DNA of 64,000 nt from Lumnitzera littorea. Lineage: Eukaryota > Streptophyta > Magnoliopsida > Myrtales > Combretaceae. Below the pieces are notes generated by a model, which was not told the DNA's origin, did not search any database, and was given only the letters and a program-made list of their open reading frames with translations. Position 1 is the stretch's first letter, and the number at the start of each line of letters is the position of its first letter. Below are positions 35,843 through 47,099 of the stretch, piece by piece. The DNA lies in contig JAMXBB010000012.1 of the NCBI GenBank assembly GCA_024138015.1, positions 17,222,634 through 17,286,633 on the forward strand, read 5' to 3'. Made by a program: the position numbers and the translations under genes.

Positions 35843-36905
35843 TCTTTGTTTTTTAAGAGAGAAGGGGAGATCTTATTATTCTGGTTTTGTAAGTTTACTT
35901 GGTTTTGTTGAATTTCTGTTCGGCACTGATCTATATATAAGAGCTATGGAGATGAGGAACTCACAACCCATCAAGCATCTTCTTTGATGTCATGTCACAG
36001 ATCAGTAGACAACCTTTCACCATCCCTTCGACATTTCTGATGGTGAGAGATCAAAATTGAATAAGATAATAGATGCTTGAGGGTAATTAATTATCATCGT
36101 GGGTTGCACTATTATCTTAATGGCCTTATGAGGCAGATAGAAAACATTTGGAATCTTTACAGCTTTGATTTCGGTTAGCTTATTCATAATGATTGTTTCA
36201 TCATGTTACTAATCTGTTATGGTTCTCAGTGTTTCAAAGATCTTTAAATAATCACACACACGAGTGTTATGCATCCATGGTCCCCCAGCTAGAAGACCAG
36301 TCATATGGACGGCAGGGACTTTTAATGTTTCACAAAATTACACGCACACGGGCATGCACAGATATTGATTATCCTGCAGATTGCACATCATTACGTAAAT
36401 TTAGTAATGGTTGAGTTGTCTTGTAGCAGAAGGACCATGCGTGCGACCTAATATTTTGGTCTGCTTTGAATCACTCAAAGTTTTTGCAAACTACCAGTAT
36501 AATCAAACAATTATCATGGAGACACAGATTAAGCTCTAGGCTGTAGAGATTCCATTTGTTCCCTAGCTGCATCACATCACCATTAAAAGAAATTATGCCT
36601 GATTCGCTCACAACTTCAAGCTCCTGCACAGCCTGGTGGAAATGAAATCGCCAGAGATTAACTATGATTCCAATTTAAAATAATCATTTTCAATATCAAA
36701 ATTGTCGAGGCATTGCTAGAGCTGTCTCTTGATTTGTGACATGACGTGAGATTAAAGGGTGGTAGGATGGGAGTTCAACGCCTTAGCTCTTGTATGTATA
36801 TTATAAAGATGTAAAATGGAATTTGGATCAAACAAGCTCTCACATAATCAATCTTGCAACCATTATTTCATCAAGGGCTTGTCTTCTCTTTCGGAAAAAA
36901 ATAAG
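35843..36905. other. Divergent intergenic region between D10 and D11
   Basis: The left part is the D10 upstream region on the minus strand: TATA at 35932-35939, TGTGACATGACATCAAAG near 35990, and the CATCCATGGTCCCCCAGCTAGAAG block near 36270. The right part belongs to D11: AAAATTGTCGAGGCATTGC, TTGATTTGTGACATGACGTG near 36735, and a weak TATGTATATTATAAAG element from 36791. The two upstream regions abut near 36400-36480. Confidence 0.6.
35932..36030 (-). promoter_or_regulatory. D10 promoter: TATA and conserved box
   Basis: On the minus strand, TGTCTACTGATCTGTGACATGACATC is followed by TATATATA at 35939-35932, about 90 bp before the start codon, as in the left array. Confidence 0.7.
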
Positions 36906-38900
36906 ATGGCTAGTACATCAAACATTTGTACTTGCCCCTGCCATTTTCGCTCAATCAGTTTGCCTTCAAGGGATCATCCTCTAACTACCTCTGTTGAGGA
37001 TCAGCTATATAGGCTTAAATCTTCGAAAGCAGTGATAACTCTGGTTTTAAACATATTTCACGTGATGATTTTATAGTATTTCCCTTACATTTTTTTGTTT
37101 TTTTTAAAGAAATTGATACTTAATTGAGTAAAATTTTGATTTCAAGATTTAAACGCGTTCTTGGATTGAAAAGGAAGAAAAGGAATCAAGTTTCACTCAA
37201 TTTGGAGTTCAAATGAACGAGTTATAAAGTCTTGAAATTACACAGTCTAGGACATAGTCGTGTCCCCAGGCTGTGTCCATCCAGGAAAATTTGCCAAGGT
37301 CAGAAAGTTACACGACTTGGGGACGCGACTGTGTCTCAGGCCGTATCTGGTGACGAAAACGGAAACCTTACAATACATTATAAAAGGACATATTAGGATT
37401 TCACATAGGGGATTGGACATTGAAAAGTGAAGAGACTTAAAGAAAATGAGAAGAAAAAGGCGAAAGCAACACTTAACTTTAAGATTGAAGAGATTTATTA
37501 TCAACAAAAGGGGTTTTTCATGTTTTATTTATTACTTTCGTTGGAATTCCTTTTTAGTTTCATTATGATAACTTAAGATTCGTGTATTTAGGATTATGGA
37601 ACTTAGGGTTTTATGTGACTATTAGATAGATTGATAATTTTCAATAAAGTTTCTATTTTTTCTTGATTCAATTATGTTATTTAATTGTTAATTGATATTT
37701 CTAGAGTATCAATCTATGATATTATGCATGATGATTGAGAAATTACATGTGTAATGAGATCTTGACATAATTGGAGAGAATTGCATATATACTTAGAGAT
37801 AAGTTACATGTTTCTTCTGAAAAGTTATTCGTTTGTGTGAGAATTCATTATACATTAATACGATTCTAAATTATATTATTAAGTAAAGAGATTCCGGTAA
37901 ATAATTTAGGATTAGGGTTAATATGCTTGAGAAAAGTGTTAACTTTAGTTGTGAATCCCTCCGGTCAAGAATAATAGAGATTGAATTGGATACATTTTAA
38001 GCGGTCACATGTTAAACACTAGAGGAAATAATTCATAAATATGTTATTACCTTCTTGAAGTCGTTCTTAGTTTTATCGCTTTTTAAATTGCTTAATCAAG
38101 TCTCATAACTATGTTAGTTTGTTAATTTTAGTATTTTTAATTCTTTCAACTCATTACAATTTTCCGGTTAGATAATAGAGCTCGAAATCTCTGAGGAATC
38201 GATTCGGACTCACATCCGCTATATTAAAACTGATAGGTGTACTTGCCTAATATCAAGAAGCATCATCGTCCTCTGCCTTTTCGGCTTGTCAAAAGCTAGG
38301 AGGACTAAAGGATTTGTATGACTGCATCAATGTTTGGCTCCAGGTGACTAAAACTCAGCAAGATCTTTCCCTCGAGCAAAAAAGGATCTCTGTTGAGGAG
38401 TTATTGGATGGATCTCTTAAACTACTCGATGTTTGCAGTAGTACCCGTGATTTTGTCTCACAGCTTAAGGAGAATATCCAAGAAATTCAATCATCTCTTC
38501 GCAGACGAAGGGGAGTTGATGAAATCGTCACATCTAGAAAGAAATTGAACAAAGTCATCAAAAAGTATTCCGAGAAAATGAAGAGGAAGCAGAAGAGCAA
38601 TAAACCAAGCCTAGATTGCGACCAGGAGTCTCCTATTAGACAATTAAGGGAAGCAGAAGAGATTTGTCAGGAAGTATTTCGGGCTCTCTTATGCTTCCTA
38701 TATCGAAGATCAATAGCTGGTCATCGGTTTCAAAACTTCTGTCAGTCAAACGCGTATCAAGTGAAGAAGGTGAAAAGGATGCCAGAGAAATGGAATGTTC
38801 GGACAACGAAGTGCTGCAGGAAATTGAGGAACAGCTGGAAAGCATCTTTAGGCAGCTTGTGAAAATTAGGGTTTCTCTTCTCAACACTCTTAACAGCTGA
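36906..38900 (+). pseudogene. DUF241 copy D11, split by a solo LTR
   Basis: The 5' part (36906-37032) encodes an N-terminus with HFRSISLPSRDHPL but an unusual start rich in Cys. The 3' part (38256-38900) resumes with a serine-rich stretch, ACQKLGGLKDLYDCI-like sequence and LLDGSLKLLDVC. The family C-terminal block, here EQLESIFRQLVKIRV, ends the gene. Between the two parts lies a 1,223-bp solo LTR. With the LTR and one copy of its 5-bp duplication removed, the two parts are in one frame and have the same length as paralogues. Independently, the frame is broken near 38700, after ALLCFL, by a small indel. This copy is the most diverged of the right-hand group. Confidence 0.9.
37028..38260. mobile_element. 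Solo LTR with 5-bp target duplication
   Basis: The LTR spans 37033-38255 (1,223 bp), starts TGATAACTCTGG and ends CTAATATCA, giving the TG...CA ends of LTR retrotransposons. It is flanked by AGCAG (37028-37032) and AGAAG (38256-38260), which differ at one base. AGAAG is what the paralogous genes have at this point. No internal retrotransposon domains are present, so it is a solo LTR left by recombination. Repeated GACACG/GTGTC-like motifs at 37250-37345 (for example TCGTGTCCCCAGGCTGTGTC) are typical of plant gypsy-type LTRs; the lineage is inferred only from style. Confidence 0.85.
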
Positions 38901-40084
38901 AAGAATTTCTACAGTACAATTTGCCAAAACATCTATAGATTTGGCAATGCGATTTTGTAATCTCTATGTCACACAACACAATTGTAAAGTATTTTATCAA
39001 TACATGAAAATATCTTTATCTCCATTAACTTTGTCTATGGCCTGAATTACAAAAATCAGTAATTTATCCATGTGGTTTCAACATTATCTCCATGTGAACT
39101 TCCAAAGATCATTAAATAGCCTGAAAATCAAATGCAGGAACTGTAAGTTGCACTACTGTAAAACATTTGTTGATTTATCTTCATTAAATTTATCTATGGC
39201 CTGAAACTCCAAATTCTATATTTATCTGTATCATTTCATATATTTCCATGTGATTCATTTATCAACTTGGAAAATGATTAAAATGTTAAATCTTAAAAGA
39301 GCTCCAGGCTGTCAAGATTCCAATTTCTCTCTGAAAAGCAGACAAAATTGTTGAGTTCTTCAATAATCAAGGGCCTAATTCTGCTCAATGACTTGGTCTT
39401 GGAGACAAGAAATGCGAGTCCCAAATCCACTACCGGATGATGATATAATATTATGCAACACGGCATTATTTATTACTTCAGATCATAGGTTTATATTTGA
39501 CTGGTAATGAGTAAAGAAAAAGAAAAAGAAAAGAGATGGAGATTCCACTGCAGACTATATAATTGGTTATTAGTTTATTGCATGAATCGGAGAGAAAAAC
39601 AAGACCAAGGAGAAAGAGGAACATAGTAAAAGGTTCATGCTATGTATCAAACTAAAAGAAAGTGACCAATATAGCCAGGCACAGACATGGCATCATTCGC
39701 ATGATGTGCGCTTGGGTGATTTTTCTTAAATTTCGCAATTGCATGGAGTTCATTTACCAATAGTAAATCAACTTGTCATTACATTCAGATTTATTCCTCA
39801 AAAAAAAAAAAAAAAATTCTTTAAAAGGGCTGACCGAAAACTAATTCTACATATACGACAATGAAAGTAACTTTCTGAAAGGTATCTTTTTTATTTAGAT
39901 TTATTAAAATGAAAGTGTTTCCTTTACTGCCCCATACACGAAATTAGCTTTCTACTAGCTCCTTTTTAAGGAATTTTTCCTACTCAATCCACATTCAAAA
40001 TCTAGGGCATATCAAGACCCAGAAACTGGTTACCTTCCTTGATTATTTGTTATGGTTTTGATTTGACTATTGATAATATAAGGA

Positions 40085-40800
40085 TAAAATACATGTCTAC
40101 TAACATTTAAAAAAAAAAATTACATAACTATAAATAAATATGTGAAAAAAATTATGAAAATATCAATCCTATATTGCATCTTTAAAATATGACATTTATA
40201 ATAATACAAATCTCGCTTTTGAAAAATATAATAATGGTAAAGTACTGCCAAGCCTATATTATATTTTAAAAATACAACACTAGTATTAATAGATTATCAC
40301 ATTTCAAAAATGTAATATAGGCTATGTCTAACTTGAAAAAAATTAGAGTAATAAAGGCATTATATCGCATTTACAAAATATGATATATTCGTATTAGGTC
40401 ATTATGGTATTTGATAAATGCGATATAACCTTGTTTTATAATAAATTAGATTGTTTTTTCTGGTTATGCTCAAATAAGCATAACTTTTGATCCAGAAAGA
40501 ATATTTCTTATTAATATACGTTTCCGAGGATTGATTTCTGAGTATTACAGCTAAATAATTTGGATTTGCCTGATTGATGTCGTTTTGAGTTGTAAAACAC
40601 CTTTTAAGACTTGTTATCAGTTTCTTTTATTTTTAGACGATATTTTAGGCTTACTTAGAATTCTTTATATTGCATTTTCAAAATATGACATAAGCTTGAT
40701 ATTTTGGTAATTTTTTATATAATTTTTATTTTTATATATTTTTTTAACCTTAATGGTAAATAAGTAATTTTCTCAATAATTTAACTAATCTTTGGGAAAG
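40085..40800. mobile_element. Possible inverted-repeat (MITE- or Mutator-like) element
   Basis: The left end (about 40090-40185) and the reverse complement of the right end (about 40690-40800) share an A-rich pattern ending AAAATATCAA followed by a GCATTTT/ATGACAT motif. Inside, ATATCGCATTTACAAAATATGATAT-type motifs recur and a short hairpin built on AAGCCTATATTA lies at 40248-40327. No clear target duplication is seen, so the call is tentative. Confidence 0.35.
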
Positions 40801-41209
40801 ATACTGTAATAATATCCCAAAATTTTGGAAATGTTATTGTGAAATTAAATAAAATAGGTTAATCTATTTAAGTACTTCCAAGCCGTGTTAACGAGCAAAA
40901 CTTTTGGGTGACTGTAAATTTATTGAAAATTCGGAAGAATTTGATAAAGAAAATTTAAGATAGTTCGAGATACTAACCTCATAAAAAATACATCGAATAT
41001 TTTCACAACACTAAGATACTTATTTAAATGAAGCATTCTCGAATTATATATATAGGTAATATATGTACAATTGTGAAAATAATCTAAAAAAATAAGTGTA
41101 TTACATATGGAGTTATGTAGGAAAGGTTATTATATGAGTTATACATGTCTATAATTCACAATTTTTCTATATTATTTAAATCAGGGTAGCTGTAATTGCC
41201 TCTTTGAAA

Positions 41210-41500
41210 GTTATCTATTTAGCTCCAATATAATATTATTCAACAAAAATACTAACGCTAATATTATCTATAAAAGATTTGTAATATGAGTAAATGTGCT
41301 AACTCTTTAAATTTTTCTCACCTATTAATCTCTCTCTCTCTCCTCTTTTTTTAGGGCAAATTACCTATTTAGCATCAATCTAATATTATTCAACAAAAAT
41401 AACAAAACTATAAAATATTTATAATATGGGAAAATATCATAACTCTTTAATTTTTCTCCCCCATTAATATCTTTCTCGTCTATCCTTTTTTTTCTATAAG
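41210..41500. repeat. Two-copy ~150-bp tandem repeat
   Basis: CTATTTAGCTCCAAT...TAATATTATTCAACAAAAAT at 41215 recurs as CTATTTAGCATCAAT...TAATATTATTCAACAAAAAT at 41365, offset 150 bp. The similarity continues through AACTCTTTAA and TTTTTCTC and into a CT-rich end. Confidence 0.8.
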
Positions 41501-42709
41501 TTTTACACGAAAAAATTAGTTACTTAAATATCATATATTCACTTACTCAGTTTTTTCCGTGTCTGCTTCTTGGATTATTCATTTTACTAGTATAATAAAC
41601 GTCACACCAATACTAATATTTTGTTTTATTAAAATCTCAAAATTAATCCATAATATTTAATTTGAGTAAATTTCGTATAAGCAAGTTTTATATTTAGGTA
41701 CTTACAACATGGATGTGCCCCACTAGTTTGATACAATGTCTTCAATAGATTCTACACTAATATTTATGCAGTCATAAATAAGCAATGTATATTGATATGT
41801 TTCGTATATATAAAACAAACTTGCACCAACATCATAATTTCAAAAGATTATACCTTCTAATAACGGATATATGTATGTACAAAAGGCATTCAATATATAC
41901 ATATTTTCGAAAGATTACATAGTTTAATATAGATATATATAATATAACTGCATATACGTTTGAATAATATTATATTGGAAGTATATGATAGTGTATGTAT
42001 ATATTTATATAGTAGCAAACGTGCACCTGTATTGCGTATGTGAAAATAAAATATAGCAATATGATTAAATTGAAAATATAAAAAAATAATTAAATGAAAT
42101 TACATGAAAAAATTAATGAATAGTAGTAAATATGTATTAAAATTGCAACCATAAATAAACTCTATCTGGTACTAAATTTCGGAGTAATTCTGTGTAATGC
42201 TTATGTAATGAAAACTACCTAAAGAGAGGAATATAAAAAACAAATAACCCACAACACACGTGGAGTAAAACCTGTTCCAGAGATAATGGTTGGATTTGGT
42301 AACAATTACGTACATGGAAATGCAATGGAAGAGAAAAATGGCATTAAAGGGAGAGAGAAGTGAGTGAGGAGAGAGAAATGAAAGTAAATAGACATTTTTA
42401 GTCATGTTATAATGTATTTATAATTTTCAAAGTTAATTTAGTATTAATTTTTTTATGATATATATTAAATTATAGATTTAGATGGTATTATTTGAATTCT
42501 AAGAGACTTTAATAATATTGATTAGAATTGGTTGAATAAAATGGTTCATAAAAAGCTGGGAGTCCTTTAACAGCATACTATTTAACCTTCTCTTACCGTT
42601 GTAAAGGTTATTTACAGTTGACAAAATCATTATCAGAAAGTGAAGATCATCTTTTTTATCTCACGTTTGCTGCCAGTTAACCAAAACTTTTGGTAGAAAC
42701 TTCTGATAT

Positions 42710-43778
42710 GTTCTTGTTAGGTGGCAATTTGAAAGCCAAATGTGATATACCTGAATATAATACAACACGATTTAAATAAATTAGTGTAAAAAAAAATTGA
42801 CATGAAACACAAATCAATCAAATCTATTTAAACATAGTTAAATTTGTATTCAAGTTCGGGTCAAACTTTCAGACCTGAACATAGAATATGAGACATGCTA
42901 TATATTCTTATCCATTTACATTTTATTGTACAAAATATCATTTATTTTTAAGTTACAAATTTCAATTAAAGATACGGGATATTTTTAGTTATATATTCTC
43001 GTTGCATTGTGGCTTAAATGGATAAAAAAATTATAAACTCATGTGTAGATTCTTTCTCTCTCTATAAAAAATCTGACAAATAATGTACTAAATTTCAAAA
43101 TTAACTTTGGAAGTAATATTAATATATCCATATAAGTTATGATTCTACTTAATTTAATAATATTATGTAACAATTTAGTAATATTATAAACTCTTCTTAT
43201 TACATTGTAGTTTAAATGGCTAAAAATTTATGAATTTTTGTGTAGATTTTTTTACTATCTCCCTTGAAAATTTGATAAATAATATGATATATTTCGAAAT
43301 CAACGTTAATAGTAATATTAATATCTTTTTAATCTATAATTCTACTTAATTTAGTGATATTATATAATTTAAATTTTCTAATTTTCTATATTTGACAAAA
43401 ATTCTTGTTTAGGATATAATTTTTTATTAAGTATAAAGCTATCATATCATCTATTTTTGTAAATTTTCAATATTTTTATCGTTCTTTTCCTTAATTTACA
43501 AATATTTTATAGATTGAGTTATAACTTTTTAATCAATAAATGGTATCAAACATAAGATAAACGAAATATAATATATGACATGGTAGCATGAATTGTTAAC
43601 CTTAATATAAACGAGTCAAATCCAGATAAGAGATATGCTAGGTCACAGGTTTAAGTTCTCAAATATAATTAATAAATGAGTCACATTACGAGTTTAGGTT
43701 TTTTTTTTTATACAAACCCGTTTAAATATGAAAACGAAATATGATACGGTAACATGAATTATCAACCCTAGTTCTTGT
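42710..43778. mobile_element. hAT-like non-autonomous element with 8-bp target duplication
   Basis: The element spans 42718-43770 (1,053 bp). It is flanked by identical 8-bp copies GTTCTTGT (42710-42717 and 43771-43778). It starts TAGGTGGCAATTTG, and its other end reads TAGGGTTGATAATT on the reverse strand, matching the TAGGG(T)TGNCAA style of plant hAT termini. It splits the D12 3' flank exactly where the D10 flank reads GTCTTAAACAAGC without interruption. There is no transposase; subterminal CAACACGATTTAAATAAATT and GATACGGTAACATGAATT motifs fit hAT elements. Confidence 0.85.
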
Positions 43779-44165
43779 GTTAAACAAGCATACCATTATC
43801 CTTTCCATCTTCTTATATAAGATCAGCTCCATAATTAGACAATTTAAAAGTTTAATCCTATGATCAATGTACTTTTATATTTATTACTTACAAACTAATC
43901 TTCATTAATTGAGGATTAATATATCTTGCTATCTTTCATCGTAAATAACAATAATAATAATAAATGGAGAAAATTATTATCAAGAACTAAAAATTTGGAA
44001 CTATAAAGAAAGATCAAGCAAATGCAAAGTAAATAGAATTGGGAACTTTTAACTTTTCATGTATTTGTTTATTAAGTACTTTGTGATACAACTGTACCCT
44101 GTACAAATCACAAAACTGCATTGCCAAACTCGTAGATGCTTTGGCAACAAAAAGTAGAACAGGTT
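43779..44165 (-). other. 3' flank of D12
   Basis: On the minus strand this continues the family 3' flank, including GCCAAAGCATCTACGAGTTTGGCAATGC near 44120-44150 and TACAGTTGTATCACAAAG near 44085-44100. Confidence 0.6.
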
Positions 44166-44942
44166 TTAGTGGTTGAGGATGTTGAGAAGGTAGACTCTTG
44201 TTTTTAGAAGATGCCTAAAGATGCCTTCCAACTCATCCTCAATTTCTTGGATGCTCGAATCTAATACATATAAGTACTTCATATTCTCCTCCACTTTCCT
44301 TAATAGTTCCCCCTTTCTCAACAACTTCGAAATGGTGGACCAGCCATTGCTGCTTGATCTTGCTTTCTTGCAAGAAAGGAAACACAAGAGAGAGTGGAAA
44401 GTATCAAGAGTAATCTGTTCAACTTCTTTTAGCATGCTAATATCAGACTCTTGCTTATTGACTCGCTTCAATGTCCTGTTCTTCTGCATCCTTTGCAAAT
44501 TCTCTGAATACTTCATGATGACTTTGCTCAATTTCTTCCTGGAAATGCTGGCTTCCTCAACTCCTCTTTGTCTGCAGATAGATGATTGTAGTTCTTGGAT
44601 GTTGTCCTTGATGTGGGAGAAAAAATCACAAATATTTCCGCAAACATCCACTAGCTTAAGAGACCCATCCAACAAATCCTCACTGCATATCCTCTTGTCT
44701 TCAAGGGAAAGATCTTGTTGGGTAAGAGGCAACTAAAGCCAATCATCTAGGATGTCATACAAAGCTCTGAGACCTCCTAGCTTTTGGCAAGCCAAAGGAT
44801 CTGATGATGAGGATACTTCTTCTGATGATTCAAGCCGAGTCAGATGATCTGCAATTATTGCAGATAGAGGGTGGGCCCTTGAAGGCAAGCTGACTGAACG
44901 AAAATGGCCTATGGGTTTTGCAGTTTCAATTGTAAGAGCCAT
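44166..44942 (-). pseudogene. DUF241 copy D12 with a single in-frame stop
   Basis: Minus strand, full 258-codon length with no frameshift. The only defect visible is TAG at 44735-44733, replacing the CAG (Gln) codon that follows DDWL in intact copies. After it the frame runs unbroken through DLLDGSLKLVDVCGN, QSSICRQRGVEEASISRKKL and EIEDELEGIFRHLLKTRV to LLNILNH. The same codon is TAG in D5, and both share SSSSDPLACQKLGGL and YDILDDWL, so they probably descend from one already broken copy. A 69-residue peptide is the expected product. It could also be a natural nonsense allele that is intact in other individuals. Confidence 0.9.
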
Positions 44943-45033
44943 TCTATTTTTTCTAAAAGAAAAGGGAAGTTCTTAATATTCTTGGTTTCCAAGTTTACTT
45001 GGTTTGGATGAATTCCCGTTTGGCATTGATCTA

Positions 45034-45130
45034 CATTTATAGGAGCTATGGATATGAGGAACTTACAATCCACCAAGCATCTCCTTCGCTGTCTTGTCAC
45101 AGATCAGTAGACAGTGCTTCACCATCCCCT
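45034..45130 (-). promoter_or_regulatory. D12 promoter: TATA and conserved box
   Basis: TATAAATG and CTGATCTGTGACAAGACAGC on the minus strand lie in the usual arrangement, 92 bp or more before the D12 start. Confidence 0.6.
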
Positions 45131-46281
45131 CGACAATTCTGATCATGAGAAATCAAAATGACTAAGATAATAGGATGCTTGAGGGTAATTAATCATCATG
45201 TGGTTTGCACTATTATCTTCATCTCCTAATGAGGCAGCTAGGAAACATTTGGAATCTTTACAGCTTTGACATTGATTAGATTATTCATAATAATTGTTTC
45301 ATCATGTTACTAATCTGTTATGAATCCATGGTCCCCCAACTAGAGGACCAGTCATAATTTCATAAACCTACATGCACACGGGCATGTTGAGAAACTAAAT
45401 ATCTTGCAGATTGCCACCGGGGTATTTTGTGTCTACAAGACCAGTTACATGATTTAAATATCATACAACTGTTCAATAAATAAAACATAACAGACTAAAA
45501 ACATAGAACTTCCTCGTTCACTGAACTTTAGAAGTTCCATTTGAGGAGAAAAAAAACTTTTGTCTGCCTAAAATGAAAAAATGAGGCCTCAAAAAATGGG
45601 GTCAATGATTTGAAGATCTTACTTGCATTCTCACTTGATCAAAAGTCAGGCTTGAATGTAAATGTGAGGTCTCACCATTTTACAAGCTTTTTTCACTTGA
45701 TGAGGAAACATGGGACATATTTGAGTTCCGTGCATTTCATGTGCCTATTTTTAAGTGCAATCCTTTTCAAGACTTGGTGTGTCAAGGCTTATGTCTAAAT
45801 CTTATAACAATTCATGTGTGATTTTGTTAACTTCAACTCATATTCAGCTCAAGTGCCAAAAGTGATTATGTTGACTTCATATACACAATTCATGTGTGCT
45901 CATATGAAAAGTTTAGAACTGCTCATGTTATAAGCTCGCATGTGCTCCTATCAAAAGGATTATGATAAATTCAAGTGTTCAACTCTTATATATTCATACG
46001 CAAGGCTTATAATTGGTTCATGTGTGCTTAAGTCATAGACTTGTTCTCAACTCTCACGTGCTCGTGTTTAAGGTTCATGCTCAAATTCACATTTTATACT
46101 TACATGAGGCCTCATGTTTATTTTGTATGTTTAGCCCACAAGTGTCTATATTAAGGAGGGGTCAAGCTCATTTCAAATATTATCTCACAAGCGCTTATGT
46201 TAAAGGGACATTATATTCAACTTAAGTGTGTTACTCTCATATGCTCACATCTAAGACTCATGTTCAAATCATGTGTACCAA

Positions 46282-46618
46282 GCGATAAAGAGTCTACTCT
46301 CTTTAAACAATGCTAGTTTGCTAATTGGTGTAAGAACGAAATCTATTCCTCAAGTTATAAAAATAGACTTTTGACCTTCAATTGGCAAACAGTCACGGTC
46401 CGAACAATAAAGAGTGTACCCTCTTTAAATCATGTTAATTTATCGACTGTTGCTAGTTTGAGATATGGTCCTCAAGTTACGATTATAGACTTTTGACTCT
46501 CGGTTGCAAGTAACTATGATTTAGGCGGTAAAGAGATTCTTTAAACCATACCAATTTGCTAATTGCGGTAAATTCAAGATAGTGGCTACTCAAAATGTGA
46601 TCGTAAACTCTCAAATAT
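46282..46618. repeat. Three-unit ~121-bp degenerate tandem repeat
   Basis: Units start at about 46282, 46404 and 46525 with GCGATAAAGAG, ACAATAAAGAG and CGGTAAAGAG. Each continues with TCTTTAAA, CTAGTTTG or a relative, CTCAAGTTA, and ATAGACTTTTGAC; the third unit is shorter and more diverged. It may be a small satellite or part of a transposon's internal repeat. Confidence 0.75.
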
Positions 46619-47099
46619 TGATTATGCTTCCTATAAAGCATGGACAATGAAAGAGATGTTAGTTTCAAAATTTAAAGTAAAAGAAAAAAGGAAGGAAGAA
46701 GGATGTAACAATTAATTAACCAAAGATACACATCAAGGTGTGAGTAAAAATTACAACAAAGACATCAAGTAATGGAAGTTATATCATTGTTCGTTACATG
46801 GAAAATAAAGATTAGAGCTGAAGAAAACTGCATGAGTTTGGATTGTATATAAGATTCCCAACATCAGATCCAACAAAGAAGCAGCTATTGAAATAATGAA
46901 ATTAAGCAAAGGAAAGATTATGAAGTGAAGAACTGCACCACCATAGAAATAAAAAATAAAAAAACTATTCAATCATGTTATGCTGAAAGAAATATTATGG
47001 TAAGCCTTTACAAATGTTGAGCCTTCGGATCAAATCCCCAAGGTAAATCAAAGCAATGGGTAAACATAGAGGCGTGTAAGATAACAACACACATTCAAA

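Larger units (their letters stand above)
38901..42600. other. Gene-free interval between D11 and the D12 unit
   Basis: No supportable gene. It holds a block near 39335-39430 similar to 50610-50715, A-rich runs, a possible inverted-repeat element (about 40085-40800), a two-copy ~150-bp tandem repeat (41210-41500), and CT-rich runs near 41330. Confidence 0.5.
44943..47095. other. D12 upstream region, then degenerate tandem repeats
   Basis: On the minus strand the D12 promoter is preserved: TATAAATG at 45041-45034 and CTGATCTGTGACAAGACAGC near 45095. Family upstream homology extends to about 45420. From 45780 to 46260 there are loose repeats of TCATGTGTG/CTCAAGTG-type motifs. A three-unit tandem repeat follows at 46282-46618. 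No gene is recognised. Confidence 0.55.
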
